DNA from: Saprospiraceae bacterium
GTDB lineage: Bacteria; Bacteroidota; Bacteroidia; Chitinophagales; Saprospiraceae
DNA length: 64,000 nt
Assembly: GCA_013360405.1 (NCBI GenBank)
Contig: JABWBR010000002.1
Coordinates: 83,537 to 147,536 of the forward strand
Direction of reading: 5' to 3'
In this document: in pieces, positions 27,432-35,622 of the stretch
Position numbering within the stretch: position 1 is the first letter of the stretch
Layout: every line of letters begins with the position of its first letter
Made by a program: the position numbers and the translations under genes
The notes under the pieces: generated by a model
Database searches by the model: none
Told to the model about the DNA's origin: nothing
What the model saw: the letters and a program-made list of their open reading frames with translations, nothing else

Positions 27432-28168
27432 CGGCCTGCGGATTTTTCAGGCGATGCCGCCAGTTGGGTAGTTAGCGGGGCAAACAGGCCGGCGTATTGC
27501 TGGTAGTGTTGCTTCGTGATGGTCTGGTCGCCGTACCACACCCATTCGTATACGGCAGTGGCCTGAGAAAAAGGCCCACCCAAAGCCGTCGGCCTCAGCT
27601 CGGCGAGAAATTCTCTGTTGGTTTTGTCTTTTTTCCAATGGATCAACTGCCGGTGCGCCAGCGTTTGTAGGGCCCACAGATAGTGCAGGCGGATGGCCAG
27701 CGCGTATTGCCGCTGCTGCAGCGCCTCCTGGATATAGGCTTCAAAAGGAGCCTCCAGCACTTCTTCCTCCAGCTTGTCGGCGTCGAGTACCAAACCCCGT
27801 ATTTTGTCGATCCGCTTATTGGCAGGTATGTGGTTTTTACCAAAGAACTGGTACAGTATGAAAGCGAGGGCAAGGGCGCCCACCAGAATGATCATAACTT
27901 TAGCGACTGCAGGGTTTATTCCGCCCAGGCCTGTATTAAATGTGCGCCGGTTTCTGGCCGGTTTTATTTTTTCATTAAAATCGAGACCCGCAGTAGCTTT
28001 TTTCCAGTCTTTTTCCTCAAATCCCGGGTTTTCAACCGGCGCCGACTCGTAATCGCTTTGAGCAGTACTTGATTGGCTACGGGCAAATACAACGGACAGC
28101 AGGATGCAGCCGGCCAACAGCAGCATCTGCACGGGATAGTGACTTCTTATTTTAATACGAATCGTCAT
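27428..28168 (-). CDS. DUF4129-like membrane protein
   Basis: The 246-residue protein has a signal-like N-terminal helix (VQMLLLAGCILLSVVFARSQ), a short periplasmic stretch, a second helix at about 90-115 (VAKVMIILVGALALAFILYQFF), and a cytoplasmic C-terminal domain with the helical pattern of DUF4129 (EAYIQEALQQRQYALAIRLH...YEWVWYGDQTITKQHYQQYA). That family is a constant member of MoxR/DUF58 clusters. It overlaps both neighbours by 4 bases. Function is unknown beyond its probable role as a subunit of the envelope complex. Confidence 0.8.
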   Translation of the reverse strand: MTIRIKIRSHYPVQMLLLAGCILLSVVFARSQSSTAQSDYESAPVENPGFEEKDWKKATAGLDFNEKIKPARNRRTFNTGLGGINPAVAKVMIILVGALALAFILYQFFGKNHIPANKRIDKIRGLVLDADKLEEEVLEAPFEAYIQEALQQRQYALAIRLHYLWALQTLAHRQLIHWKKDKTNREFLAELRPTALGGPFSQATAVYEWVWYGDQTITKQHYQQYAGLFAPLTTQLAASPEKSAGR

Positions 28169-30036
28169 ATGCCCTTTGATAAAATGCTTTCGCGCTCCAT
28201 CCCTCGCAGGCGTTTGTTCGTGCCCAGACTTTCAATACGGGCCTTCAAAGTAGGCGCTTCCGCAATTTCTAACAACGTATAATATTGAAGCGCCATACCG
28301 GCAAAAAGCAGCGCCGCCATCCACATCATCAGGAAGATGTAAATATAGGCAAGCGCGACTACTCCGATTTGATCCATGGTACTTTGTTCAAAATTGAGGA
28401 TCCAACTCAGCAAGCTGAAAAAGAACCAACCCAGACCCGTATTCAATAGTGTGAGCATTAACAATCCCAATACCAGCATCAGCGAGATAAGTCCTAGGGT
28501 GCGAAAGTACTGCCCGCTAAGCAGCCTGAACAACCGCGGTATCGATGCAATGATACCCCCTTTTTCGCGGTAAGCGATATAGGTCCACAACATGATAACA
28601 GGGAAAAGTCCCCACACCAATAATACGGTGTATCCGTTTTGGGTGTATAAAATGCCCTCAAGCAGGACGGCGCCCAACCCACCGATGAATATTGACTGCC
28701 ACCAGTTTTTTTTATCGGAATGCGTTATCTTTTCTTCTTTGAGCAAGCCGTCGAAAACCCCCAATGCCGTTAAAGTCAGCACGAACCATGCCATAACCGG
28801 GCCCGACGAAGAATTGGATGCCGAAAAAAACTGCCCCATCAGGGTCACCGGGAAAAATATGTCGGACGGAAAAGAAAATACCTGATCGGGGGGCCTACCT
28901 GCAAAGATAAAAACGACAAAAGTATACATTAGCGCCGCAATCAGCATCGGAGGCAGCAATTTTCCGAACCTCTTTTTAAGTAGCAAAATGGCATCGGCCA
29001 AAATTTCGCCCGAGGGTTTTATTTGGGTAAAATTGAGGTGCAGCATATCATCGGGCGGTATCCGCGCGTCGCGTATAGGCGCATCGAAGCCGATACGCGA
29101 TTTCATCCAGGGGTACCACACAAAATAGACCAGCACCACCAACAGGCATACGATGATAAAAAAGCCGCGCGCCACATCGGGCAGGTCGGTATGGCGGGTG
29201 AGGTATCCTTCGATAAAACCCGCTACCATAAACAGCGGCGCTATGCCTACCATGATCTTGATACCGCGCCGAGCCGAGCGCTGAAAAGCCTGCATACGGG
29301 TATACGTGCCGGGAAACAACAATCCCTGCCCCATCGTAATACCCGCTGCGCCCGCAATAACGATGGCCGAAATCTCAAGCGCGCCGTGCATCCAAATGGT
29401 GAGAAAAGACTCCCAAAACAAACCCCGTTCGATAAAAAAGTATTGAAATGCGCCCACCATCACGCCGTTATATAGTAGCATGGCGATGCTGCCTATAGAA
29501 AAAAATACGCCAAGTACAAAAGTGAGAAACGACACGTATATGTTGTTGACCGTGATGCCGAGCGTCATACCGAATTCGCCGCGCTGCTTGTAAACCCGCA
29601 TGGGGTCGCCCGAGCGGATGTTTTCTTCGGTCATTTGCACGTAGTCGTCGCTAAGGATGACGGCGGCAAAACCGGGGTCCATCGCACACGACAACATGCC
29701 GATGCCCATAGCCAGCGCAAATACGAAAAACGAAAGCCGAAAAGCCTGGCGGGATTCGTACACGAGGTGGGGCAACTCGTCGGTCCAGAAGGTGACTAGC
29801 CTATGACGCTGCGACTTCCGGTTGCGGTAGATGCTCAGAAAAATGCGCTGGGCCAGGCCGTTGAGGTATACGCGAACAGAACGATTGGGGTAAAAGGTGC
29901 GGGAATACGACAGGTCGTCGGTGACCTGGATGAACAATTCGTTCAGGTGATCGGGATTTTTGTAGGGGCTTTCCAATACCCGCTCCAATTCCTCCCACTT
30001 GGGTTGATTTTGTTCTATAAACTTCGTTTCGCGCAT
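28165..30036 (-). CDS. SpoIIM-like membrane protein with extra C-terminal membrane domain
   Basis: The N-terminal 330 residues match stage II sporulation M-type proteins of MoxR operons: a soluble start, then helices with NNIYVSFLTFVLGVFFSIGS and the EISAIVIAGAAGITMGQGLLFPG signature. The second half adds about six further membrane helices with no family I can name, giving 623 residues, about twice the usual length. The fusion suggests that two subunits usually made separately act together. This organism does not sporulate, so the name is only a family label. It is the first gene of the operon and starts just after the 18-bp palindrome at 30073-30111. Confidence 0.82.
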   Translation of the reverse strand: MRETKFIEQNQPKWEELERVLESPYKNPDHLNELFIQVTDDLSYSRTFYPNRSVRVYLNGLAQRIFLSIYRNRKSQRHRLVTFWTDELPHLVYESRQAFRLSFFVFALAMGIGMLSCAMDPGFAAVILSDDYVQMTEENIRSGDPMRVYKQRGEFGMTLGITVNNIYVSFLTFVLGVFFSIGSIAMLLYNGVMVGAFQYFFIERGLFWESFLTIWMHGALEISAIVIAGAAGITMGQGLLFPGTYTRMQAFQRSARRGIKIMVGIAPLFMVAGFIEGYLTRHTDLPDVARGFFIIVCLLVVLVYFVWYPWMKSRIGFDAPIRDARIPPDDMLHLNFTQIKPSGEILADAILLLKKRFGKLLPPMLIAALMYTFVVFIFAGRPPDQVFSFPSDIFFPVTLMGQFFSASNSSSGPVMAWFVLTLTALGVFDGLLKEEKITHSDKKNWWQSIFIGGLGAVLLEGILYTQNGYTVLLVWGLFPVIMLWTYIAYREKGGIIASIPRLFRLLSGQYFRTLGLISLMLVLGLLMLTLLNTGLGWFFFSLLSWILNFEQSTMDQIGVVALAYIYIFLMMWMAALLFAGMALQYYTLLEIAEAPTLKARIESLGTNKRLRGMERESILSKGI

Positions 30037-30048
30037 ATTGTTACTTTG

Positions 30049-30111
30049 CTACCGGTCGGACGGTTGGCAACTACTACCGGTCGGACGGTTGGCAACCGTC
30101 CGACCGGTAGT
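30049..30111. repeat. Long perfect palindrome with a partial direct copy
   Basis: Positions 30073-30090 and 30094-30111 are perfect 18-base inverted arms around a GGC loop. Positions 30049-30072 repeat the left arm and loop, so the element is one and a half units. It lies between the nucleotidyltransferase gene (ends 30118) and the SpoIIM operon (starts 30036), both on the minus strand. It could end the upstream transcript or form part of the SpoIIM leader. Confidence 0.85.
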
Positions 30112-30117
30112 GCCTGA

Positions 30118-30435
30118 TCAGATCACTTTTATACCCGTTTTGATTATTTCCTGTGCAAATGGGTTATTCTCTTCAAAATCGGCGGAGTTAAATGTATGTA
30201 GTTCAAAAAAGATATATGGTTTTTGAATAGTTATATCAATAAAACGTTTAATGTCTTCAAAGCTAACTCCCACAAAATCATCTGATACGAGTGCCACATC
30301 TATATCTGACCACTCTTTTTGCTCACCTCGCGCATATGAGCCAAACAAGTATACTTCCCGGAGAGGTACACCTTGTTTTTTTAACGCTTCCGCAAATTGG
30401 TGAACGATACTTATGACAGGGAGTTGTGCAACCAT
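30118..30435 (-). CDS. Minimal nucleotidyltransferase (MNT family)
   Basis: The 105-residue protein carries the pol-beta motif LFGSYARGEQKEWSDIDVAL, with Gly-Ser and the Asp-x-Asp pair that binds metal. MNT proteins pair with HEPN proteins; here the HEPN gene lies directly upstream and overlaps by 25 bases. In characterised pairs the MNT partner adds nucleotides to the HEPN toxin to silence it; in others the pair has no known activity. The A+T-rich composition differs from flanking genes and fits an acquired module. Confidence 0.88.
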   Translation of the reverse strand: MVAQLPVISIVHQFAEALKKQGVPLREVYLFGSYARGEQKEWSDIDVALVSDDFVGVSFEDIKRFIDITIQKPYIFFELHTFNSADFEENNPFAQEIIKTGIKVI

Positions 30436-30803
30436 TTGATTGTATTTTCAATTTCTTGTAACAATTCGCCGGTATACGATTTCGTAGCAATTCTGTACAT
30501 ATTGAGCTTGTAATCAGGATAACGACTGTCTAATTGGAATTGATTCATTTGGCTAAGTAACCTAAGTTGCTCGACTGAAGGAGAAAGTGTTGTTTGGGAG
30601 AGTAATACTAACAAATTATGTGTTTTTGGCGGAATGTCCAATGAATTATCTTTCACCCAGCACGCTTTTAATAATTTCTCCAATACTAAATGAGCAAAAA
30701 ACAGGCTATGCAAATAATCGCCAGATTCATACAAATGCATCGCAGCAGTCCAGTCTTTTTCTGACACCGCTTTCCAGTACTCAATATATTCTTGTTTGGT
30801 CAT
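30411..30803 (-). CDS. HEPN-domain protein paired with MNT
   Basis: The 130-residue all-helical protein matches the HEPN fold (DYLHSLFFAHLVLEKLLKAC, KTHNLLVLLSQ, LDSRYPDYKLNMYRIATKSY). The R-x4-6-H ribonuclease motif of toxic HEPN proteins is absent: none of the arginines is followed by His at that distance. It therefore resembles the HI0074-type partners of MNT proteins rather than a proven toxin. It is the first gene of the pair, and its stop lies inside the MNT gene. Confidence 0.88.
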   Translation of the reverse strand: MTKQEYIEYWKAVSEKDWTAAMHLYESGDYLHSLFFAHLVLEKLLKACWVKDNSLDIPPKTHNLLVLLSQTTLSPSVEQLRLLSQMNQFQLDSRYPDYKLNMYRIATKSYTGELLQEIENTIKWLHNSLS

Positions 30804-30839
30804 AACCCACTATTACTTAGCAAAACTAAGAAAATCGCC

Positions 30840-30847
30840 TATATTTG
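30840..30847 (+). promoter_or_regulatory. -7 element TATATTTG of the esterase gene
   Basis: TATATTTG matches TAnnTTTG. The expected transcription start near 30853 supports the GTG start codon at 30869 over the TTG at 30845, which lies inside the element. The -33 side (TTAG at 30817) is weak. Confidence 0.45.
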
Positions 30848-30868
30848 ATTAGACAAATACAAAACACC

Positions 30869-32620
30869 GTGAAACCACACACCCTCCTGACTTATACCAT
30901 CGCCTGTACCATCGCCCTCTGGGGACTTGCCTGCAAAAAGAAAACCGCCGCCGACGCTAATAGGTTCTCCTTTTCGGTCACCTATTCTGCCGACAAAGCT
31001 GCCTCCCAGCCCTTCGACGGCCGCCTGCTGGTGATGCTCGCCACCAATGACAAGTCCGAGCCGCGATTCCAAATAGAAGACGGCTTGAATACCCAAATAG
31101 CTTTCGGCATCAATGTAGAAGGCTGGAAAGCCGGCGAAACCCGCATGCTGGATTCCACGGCCTTTGGGTATCCTTATACCAGACTAAGCGATATACCCCC
31201 CGGCGAATACTTTGTGCAAGCCCTCTTGCACAAATACGAAACCTTTAAACGCGCCGACGGCCATACCGTGAAGCTGCCCATGGATCGCGGCGAAGGCCAG
31301 CAGTGGAACCTGGCGCCCGGCAACCTGTACAGCAAACCCGTCAAATTGCGCATCGACCCGGCATCGCCGCAGCAAATCGAACTGGTCATGGACCAGGAAA
31401 TCGCCCCCATCGAGCCGCCCAAAGACAGCAAATACGTGAAACACGTGCGCATTCGCAGCAAACTGCTCAGCGACTTCTGGGGCCGCGATATGTACCTGGG
31501 CGCCCACGTGCTACTGCCTGAAGGCTGGGATTCGCACCCCAATGTAAAATACCCCCTCGCCGTGTTCCACGGCCACTTCCCTGCCGACTTCGGCAACTGG
31601 CGCACCACGCCCGCCGATACGACCACTCCCTGCGTGTATAGCGAACGGTTTAACCTCGACTGCTACAACCACATCCAGGAAAAAGAAGCCTATCGCTTTT
31701 ACCAGTTGTGGACCGGCCCCGATTTCCCCCGCATGATCGCCATCGAAATCCAGCACGCCAATCCCTATTACGACGACTCTTATGCCGTCAACTCGGCCAA
31801 CCTGGGGCCTTACGGCGACGCCATCACCCGCGAGCTCATTCCCTATATCGAACAGCAATACCGCGGCATAGGCCAAGGCTGGGCGCGGTTTCTCTACGGC
31901 GGTTCTACCGGTGGCTGGGAGGCCTTGGCAGCCCAGGTTTTCTACCCCGACGACTACAACGGCTGCTACGCCGCCTGCCCCGACCCCATCGATTTCAGGG
32001 CCTATTGCCTGGTGAATATTTATGAAGATAAAAATGCCTATTACTACGATAGCGAATTTAAACGCATCGAACGGCCCGCCCATCGCAATTATTTGGGCCA
32101 TATTCAAGCCACTACCCGCGAAACCTGCTACCGCGAACTGGCCCTGGGCGACAAAAGCCGCTCCGGACAGCAGTGGGACATCTGGGAGGCCGTGTATTCT
32201 CCCGCCGGCGCCGATGGCTATCCCAAACCCATTTGGAACAAACTGACCGGCGAAATAGACAAAGAAGTGGCCGCCTATTGGCGCGAAAATTACGACCTGG
32301 CCTATATCCTCAAGCGCGACTGGCTCAGCCTGGGGCCCAAACTGCGCGGCAAAATCCACTTGTATTGCGGCGATATGGACAATTATTACCTCAACAACGC
32401 GGTTTACCTGGCCGAAGAAATGCTCGAAGAAACAACCGACCCCCATTATGACGGCGAAGTGGACTACGGCGACCGCGCCGAACACTGCTGGAACGGCGAC
32501 CATCAGAACCCGATAGCCATTTCACGCTTGCGTTATCACGAAATGTTTATCAAAAAATGGGCGGCAGCCGTAAGCCAACGCGCCCCCAAAGGCGCCGACC
32601 TCAGATCCTGGCGATATTAA
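30869..32620 (+). CDS. Lipoprotein with alpha/beta-hydrolase esterase-like domain
   Basis: Starting at GTG 30869 the protein has 583 residues and a lipoprotein signal (TIACTIALWGLACKKK, Cys near residue 18), so it should be anchored in the outer membrane or periplasm. Residues about 30-170 form a beta-rich domain. From about 190 an alpha/beta-hydrolase region follows with the nucleophile elbow YGGSTGGWEALA (Ser as nucleophile) and a late DHQNP His candidate. The overall look is of a putative esterase of the esterase-D/feruloyl-esterase kind. Substrate is unknown; polysaccharide acyl groups are one option. It is monocistronic. Confidence 0.75.
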   Translation: MKPHTLLTYTIACTIALWGLACKKKTAADANRFSFSVTYSADKAASQPFDGRLLVMLATNDKSEPRFQIEDGLNTQIAFGINVEGWKAGETRMLDSTAFGYPYTRLSDIPPGEYFVQALLHKYETFKRADGHTVKLPMDRGEGQQWNLAPGNLYSKPVKLRIDPASPQQIELVMDQEIAPIEPPKDSKYVKHVRIRSKLLSDFWGRDMYLGAHVLLPEGWDSHPNVKYPLAVFHGHFPADFGNWRTTPADTTTPCVYSERFNLDCYNHIQEKEAYRFYQLWTGPDFPRMIAIEIQHANPYYDDSYAVNSANLGPYGDAITRELIPYIEQQYRGIGQGWARFLYGGSTGGWEALAAQVFYPDDYNGCYAACPDPIDFRAYCLVNIYEDKNAYYYDSEFKRIERPAHRNYLGHIQATTRETCYRELALGDKSRSGQQWDIWEAVYSPAGADGYPKPIWNKLTGEIDKEVAAYWRENYDLAYILKRDWLSLGPKLRGKIHLYCGDMDNYYLNNAVYLAEEMLEETTDPHYDGEVDYGDRAEHCWNGDHQNPIAISRLRYHEMFIKKWAAAVSQRAPKGADLRSWRY

Positions 32621-32754
32621 ACCGTTTCTGAACTACTTCGAATTGCCTAAAGAATATTTTTTCAAAACGGCATTCGCAAAAACTTTCTTTTCCCACTGAG
32701 GCGAACAAAAGGAATATTTGTATCGCGAGACCTTCTCGTTTTTCGTAACTGCTT

Positions 32755-32775
32755 GTTTTTCAGTATTTGAAAAAC
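32755..32775. repeat. 8-bp palindrome upstream of atpB
   Basis: GTTTTTCA (32755-32762) and TGAAAAAC (32768-32775) are perfect inverted arms with a 5-base spacer, 55 bases upstream of the atpB -7 element. They could be an operator. A weaker hairpin (CGAGA/TCTCG at 32726-32738) with a T-run follows the esterase gene and may terminate it. Confidence 0.35.
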
Positions 32776-32829
32776 ACAGAATATTGTCAAAAAAAGTAAA
32801 TCCCATTTCCTTAAACGAAACAAAGTACA

Positions 32830-32837
32830 TACCTTTG
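32830..32837 (+). promoter_or_regulatory. -7 element TACCTTTG of the ATP synthase operon
   Basis: TACCTTTG matches TAnnTTTG and ends 26 bases before the atpB ATG. Only TTT (no TTG) is found about 21 bases upstream, so the -33 side is partial. The same TACCTTTGC form occurs before purH, accA and the tRNA-like array. Confidence 0.5.
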
Positions 32838-32863
32838 CACCGGCTTTTGAAAACCCTTTATCA

Positions 32864-34153
32864 ATGGTTAGAGTGAATCGCAAAATCGGCTTTGTGTGGG
32901 CTATAGCAGCCGGGTTATTGTGGGCGGCAGCGCCTCTATTCGCACAAGAACACGGACAGGAGCAAAACGGGCATACCTCCGGAGAAACGCACGAAACCCA
33001 TAGCGAAGGCCATGGCGAATCGGACGGATACGACGCGGTGGGCACGGTGATGAACCACATTGCCGATGCCAACGAATTCCACGTGTGGTATAATACGCAT
33101 ATTGCGCTGCCCTGTTTTTTGTACGCACCTGAGCAAGGCTGGTCGTTTTTCTCTTCCGGCAAATTCGAGCACGGCCACAAAGCCATCGACGGCTACGTGC
33201 TCAACCACGGCCGCGTAAACCGCATAGCCGACCCCGCTTTCCCCAAAGGCGAAGTACACATCGAGGGTATTACCCACCAGAAAGATACCGTCCTTAAGGC
33301 CGGAAAAGAAAAAGTAGTCGACGTTTATTTCGCGACCTACGAAGGCAAATCCTGGCTTCTCGATAAACCCAGCACGCTCGACGGCGGCTTTTTGGGCGGG
33401 GGCATAACTTCGTTTTACGATTTCTCTATTACCAAAAACGTCTTTACGATGTTGCTGGCAGCTATCCTGCTCGTTTTCTTATTTACGGCAGTAGCCCGCG
33501 GGTATCGCCGCAACGAAGGCAAAGCGCCCAGCGGCATCCAGTCGTTTATCGAGCCGTTTTTTGTGTTTATCCGCGATGAAGTATCCAAACCCATGATCGG
33601 CGAAAAGCACTACGAACGCTTCCAGCCTTATATCATGACGCTGTTTTTCTTTATCCTGTTCTGCAACCTGCTGGGTTTGATACCGTTTTTTCCGGGTAGC
33701 TCCAACGTAACCGGCAACCTGGCCGTAACGCTCACGCTGGCGGTTTTCACCTTTCTCGTGGTGAGCCTCAACGGCAACAAACACTACTGGGAGCACGTAT
33801 TCTGGATGCCCGGTATCCCGGCATGGGTAAAAATCATCCTTACGCCGGTAGAAATCCTGGGTTTGTTCCTCCGTCCCTTCTCACTCATGATACGATTGTT
33901 TGCCAATATATCGGCCGGGCACATTATCATATTGAGCCTCATCGGCCTTATTTTCCTTTTTGGCAAAAACGGGGAATCTGTAGGGGGAGCCGTAGCAGGC
34001 GGCATTATCGGCGGCTTGTTTACTGTTTTTATGAATCTTATTGAATTGCTTGTGGCGTTTTTGCAGGCGTTTATCTTCTCTATCCTGACCGCCTCTTATA
34101 TAGGCTCGGCAGTAGAAGATCACCACCACCACGAGCACGAAGAAGCGCATTAA
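32864..34153 (+). CDS. atpB: F-type ATP synthase subunit a
   Basis: The 429-residue protein is far longer than E. coli subunit a (271). It has a signal peptide (WAIAAGLLWAAAPLFAQ), a His/Glu-rich segment and a periplasmic domain of about 170 residues before the first core helix near residue 200. This extension is usual in Bacteroidota. The core helices include the essential Arg in FSLMIRLFANISAGH. A His-rich tail (DHHHHEHEEAH) ends the chain. Subunit a forms the half-channels that carry H+ to the c-ring. It is first in the order a-c-b-delta-alpha-gamma. Confidence 0.95.
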   Translation: MVRVNRKIGFVWAIAAGLLWAAAPLFAQEHGQEQNGHTSGETHETHSEGHGESDGYDAVGTVMNHIADANEFHVWYNTHIALPCFLYAPEQGWSFFSSGKFEHGHKAIDGYVLNHGRVNRIADPAFPKGEVHIEGITHQKDTVLKAGKEKVVDVYFATYEGKSWLLDKPSTLDGGFLGGGITSFYDFSITKNVFTMLLAAILLVFLFTAVARGYRRNEGKAPSGIQSFIEPFFVFIRDEVSKPMIGEKHYERFQPYIMTLFFFILFCNLLGLIPFFPGSSNVTGNLAVTLTLAVFTFLVVSLNGNKHYWEHVFWMPGIPAWVKIILTPVEILGLFLRPFSLMIRLFANISAGHIIILSLIGLIFLFGKNGESVGGAVAGGIIGGLFTVFMNLIELLVAFLQAFIFSILTASYIGSAVEDHHHHEHEEAH

Positions 34154-34172
34154 TATTTTTTTACACCAATAA

Positions 34173-34379
<207 letters not shown>

Positions 34380-34394
34380 TGCACCGAAAAATCA

Positions 34395-34438
34395 GGCCGG
34401 GAATGCAGCGGTTGGCTACCTGCCCGGCCGCCCTTTTT
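34395..34438 (+). terminator. Intra-operon hairpin after atpE
   Basis: GGCCGGG (34395-34401) pairs with CCCGGCC (34423-34429), with a possible alternative inner stem GCAG/CTGC, and a run of five T lies 4 bases after. It has the form of a leaky terminator or an mRNA-protecting stem, between the high-copy subunit c gene and the low-copy b gene. Confidence 0.5.
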
Positions 34439-34462
34439 AACCTTTATTATTAAAGACTTGCT

Positions 34463-34984
34463 ATGACCGCGATATTTTTTCTTGCCGACTTCTCTGTGAT
34501 TAAACCCGATCCGGGTCTGATTCTCTGGACTTCGCTGATTTTCATTTTCCTGTGGTTTTTCCTCGGTAGAATGGCCTTCCGCCCTATTCAGCAAGCCCTC
34601 AAGAAAAGGGAACAAGACATCCAAAGCTCGCTGGATGAAGCCAAACTCGCCCGCCAGGAAATGTCCAACCTGAAGGCTGAAAACGAAAAACTGCTCGCCG
34701 AAGCCCGCGAAGAACGCGCCCGCATGCTGAAAGAAGCCAAAGAAGCCGGCGAGAATATAATCAACAAGGCAAAGGAGAAAGCCAAAGAAGAAGCCGTTCA
34801 GATCATGGCCAGCGCCAAACAGGAAATCCAAAACCAACGCATGGCGCTTATCACCGATCTGAAAAACCAGATCGGCCTCCTCGCTATCGACGTGGCGGAA
34901 AAGGTACTCCGCAAAGAACTCAAACAGGATTCCGAGCAGACCAAGTACATCAATACGCTCGTAGACGAAATTAAACTCAACTAA
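34463..34984 (+). CDS. atpF: F-type ATP synthase subunit b
   Basis: One N-terminal membrane helix (PGLILWTSLIFIFLWFFLG) precedes a long charged coiled coil to residue 173. A dimer forms the peripheral stalk that holds the alpha/beta head against the rotor. Length and pattern are normal for Bacteroidota. Its gene starts 84 bases after atpE, the widest gap in the operon, and ends 5 bases before atpH. Confidence 0.95.
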   Translation: MTAIFFLADFSVIKPDPGLILWTSLIFIFLWFFLGRMAFRPIQQALKKREQDIQSSLDEAKLARQEMSNLKAENEKLLAEAREERARMLKEAKEAGENIINKAKEKAKEEAVQIMASAKQEIQNQRMALITDLKNQIGLLAIDVAEKVLRKELKQDSEQTKYINTLVDEIKLN

Positions 34985-34989
34985 GCGCC

Positions 34990-35559
34990 ATGTCGGTACA
35001 AAGAATCGCATCTCGCTACGCCAAGTCGCTACTCGACCTGGCTGTCGACCAAAATAAACTGGAGCGCGTACTCGAGGATGTACAGTCATTCCAGGAAGTA
35101 TCGAAAATTCGCGATTTTAAGTTGATGATTAAAAGTCCGGTTATCCATGCCGCTACAAAGGCGGATATCATGACGAAGCTCTTTGGCGATAAATACGATA
35201 AACTGACGATGGCTTTTTTGCACATTTTGTGCACCAAAAACCGCGAAGCTTATCTGCCCGAAATCGCAACCGAATATATCGATCAATACAAAAAGCTCAG
35301 AAAGATTTCTGAGGTGAAAATCATTTCAGCCAATCCGCTGAGCGATGCCGCAGTGAAGGCTATTCACGACAAACTGAAGTCGAGCAGCTATACGAATGAC
35401 AACGTAGAAATCACTACCGAAGTAGACCCCGATCTGATCGGCGGTTTTGTCATTCAGTTTGACGACAAACTCTACGACGCCAGTATCGCCAATAAACTCA
35501 ACGATCTGCGCAAGGATTTTGACGAAAACCTGTACATCTCGCAAATCATAGCCCGCTAA
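34990..35559 (+). CDS. atpH: F-type ATP synthase subunit delta
   Basis: The 189-residue protein has a helical N-terminal domain (RIASRYAKSLLDLAVDQNKL) that binds the top of alpha, and a C-terminal part with the family motif VDPDLIGGFVIQFDDKLYDASIANKL. It links the peripheral stalk to the catalytic head. The gene starts 5 bases after atpF, and a 63-base gap precedes atpA. Confidence 0.95.
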   Translation: MSVQRIASRYAKSLLDLAVDQNKLERVLEDVQSFQEVSKIRDFKLMIKSPVIHAATKADIMTKLFGDKYDKLTMAFLHILCTKNREAYLPEIATEYIDQYKKLRKISEVKIISANPLSDAAVKAIHDKLKSSSYTNDNVEITTEVDPDLIGGFVIQFDDKLYDASIANKLNDLRKDFDENLYISQIIAR

Positions 35560-35622
35560 CCGGGCTTTGGGGCGTTTTTATATGTTGTAAATTCCATTTT
35601 AACGATTCAAATATCTTTCGAT

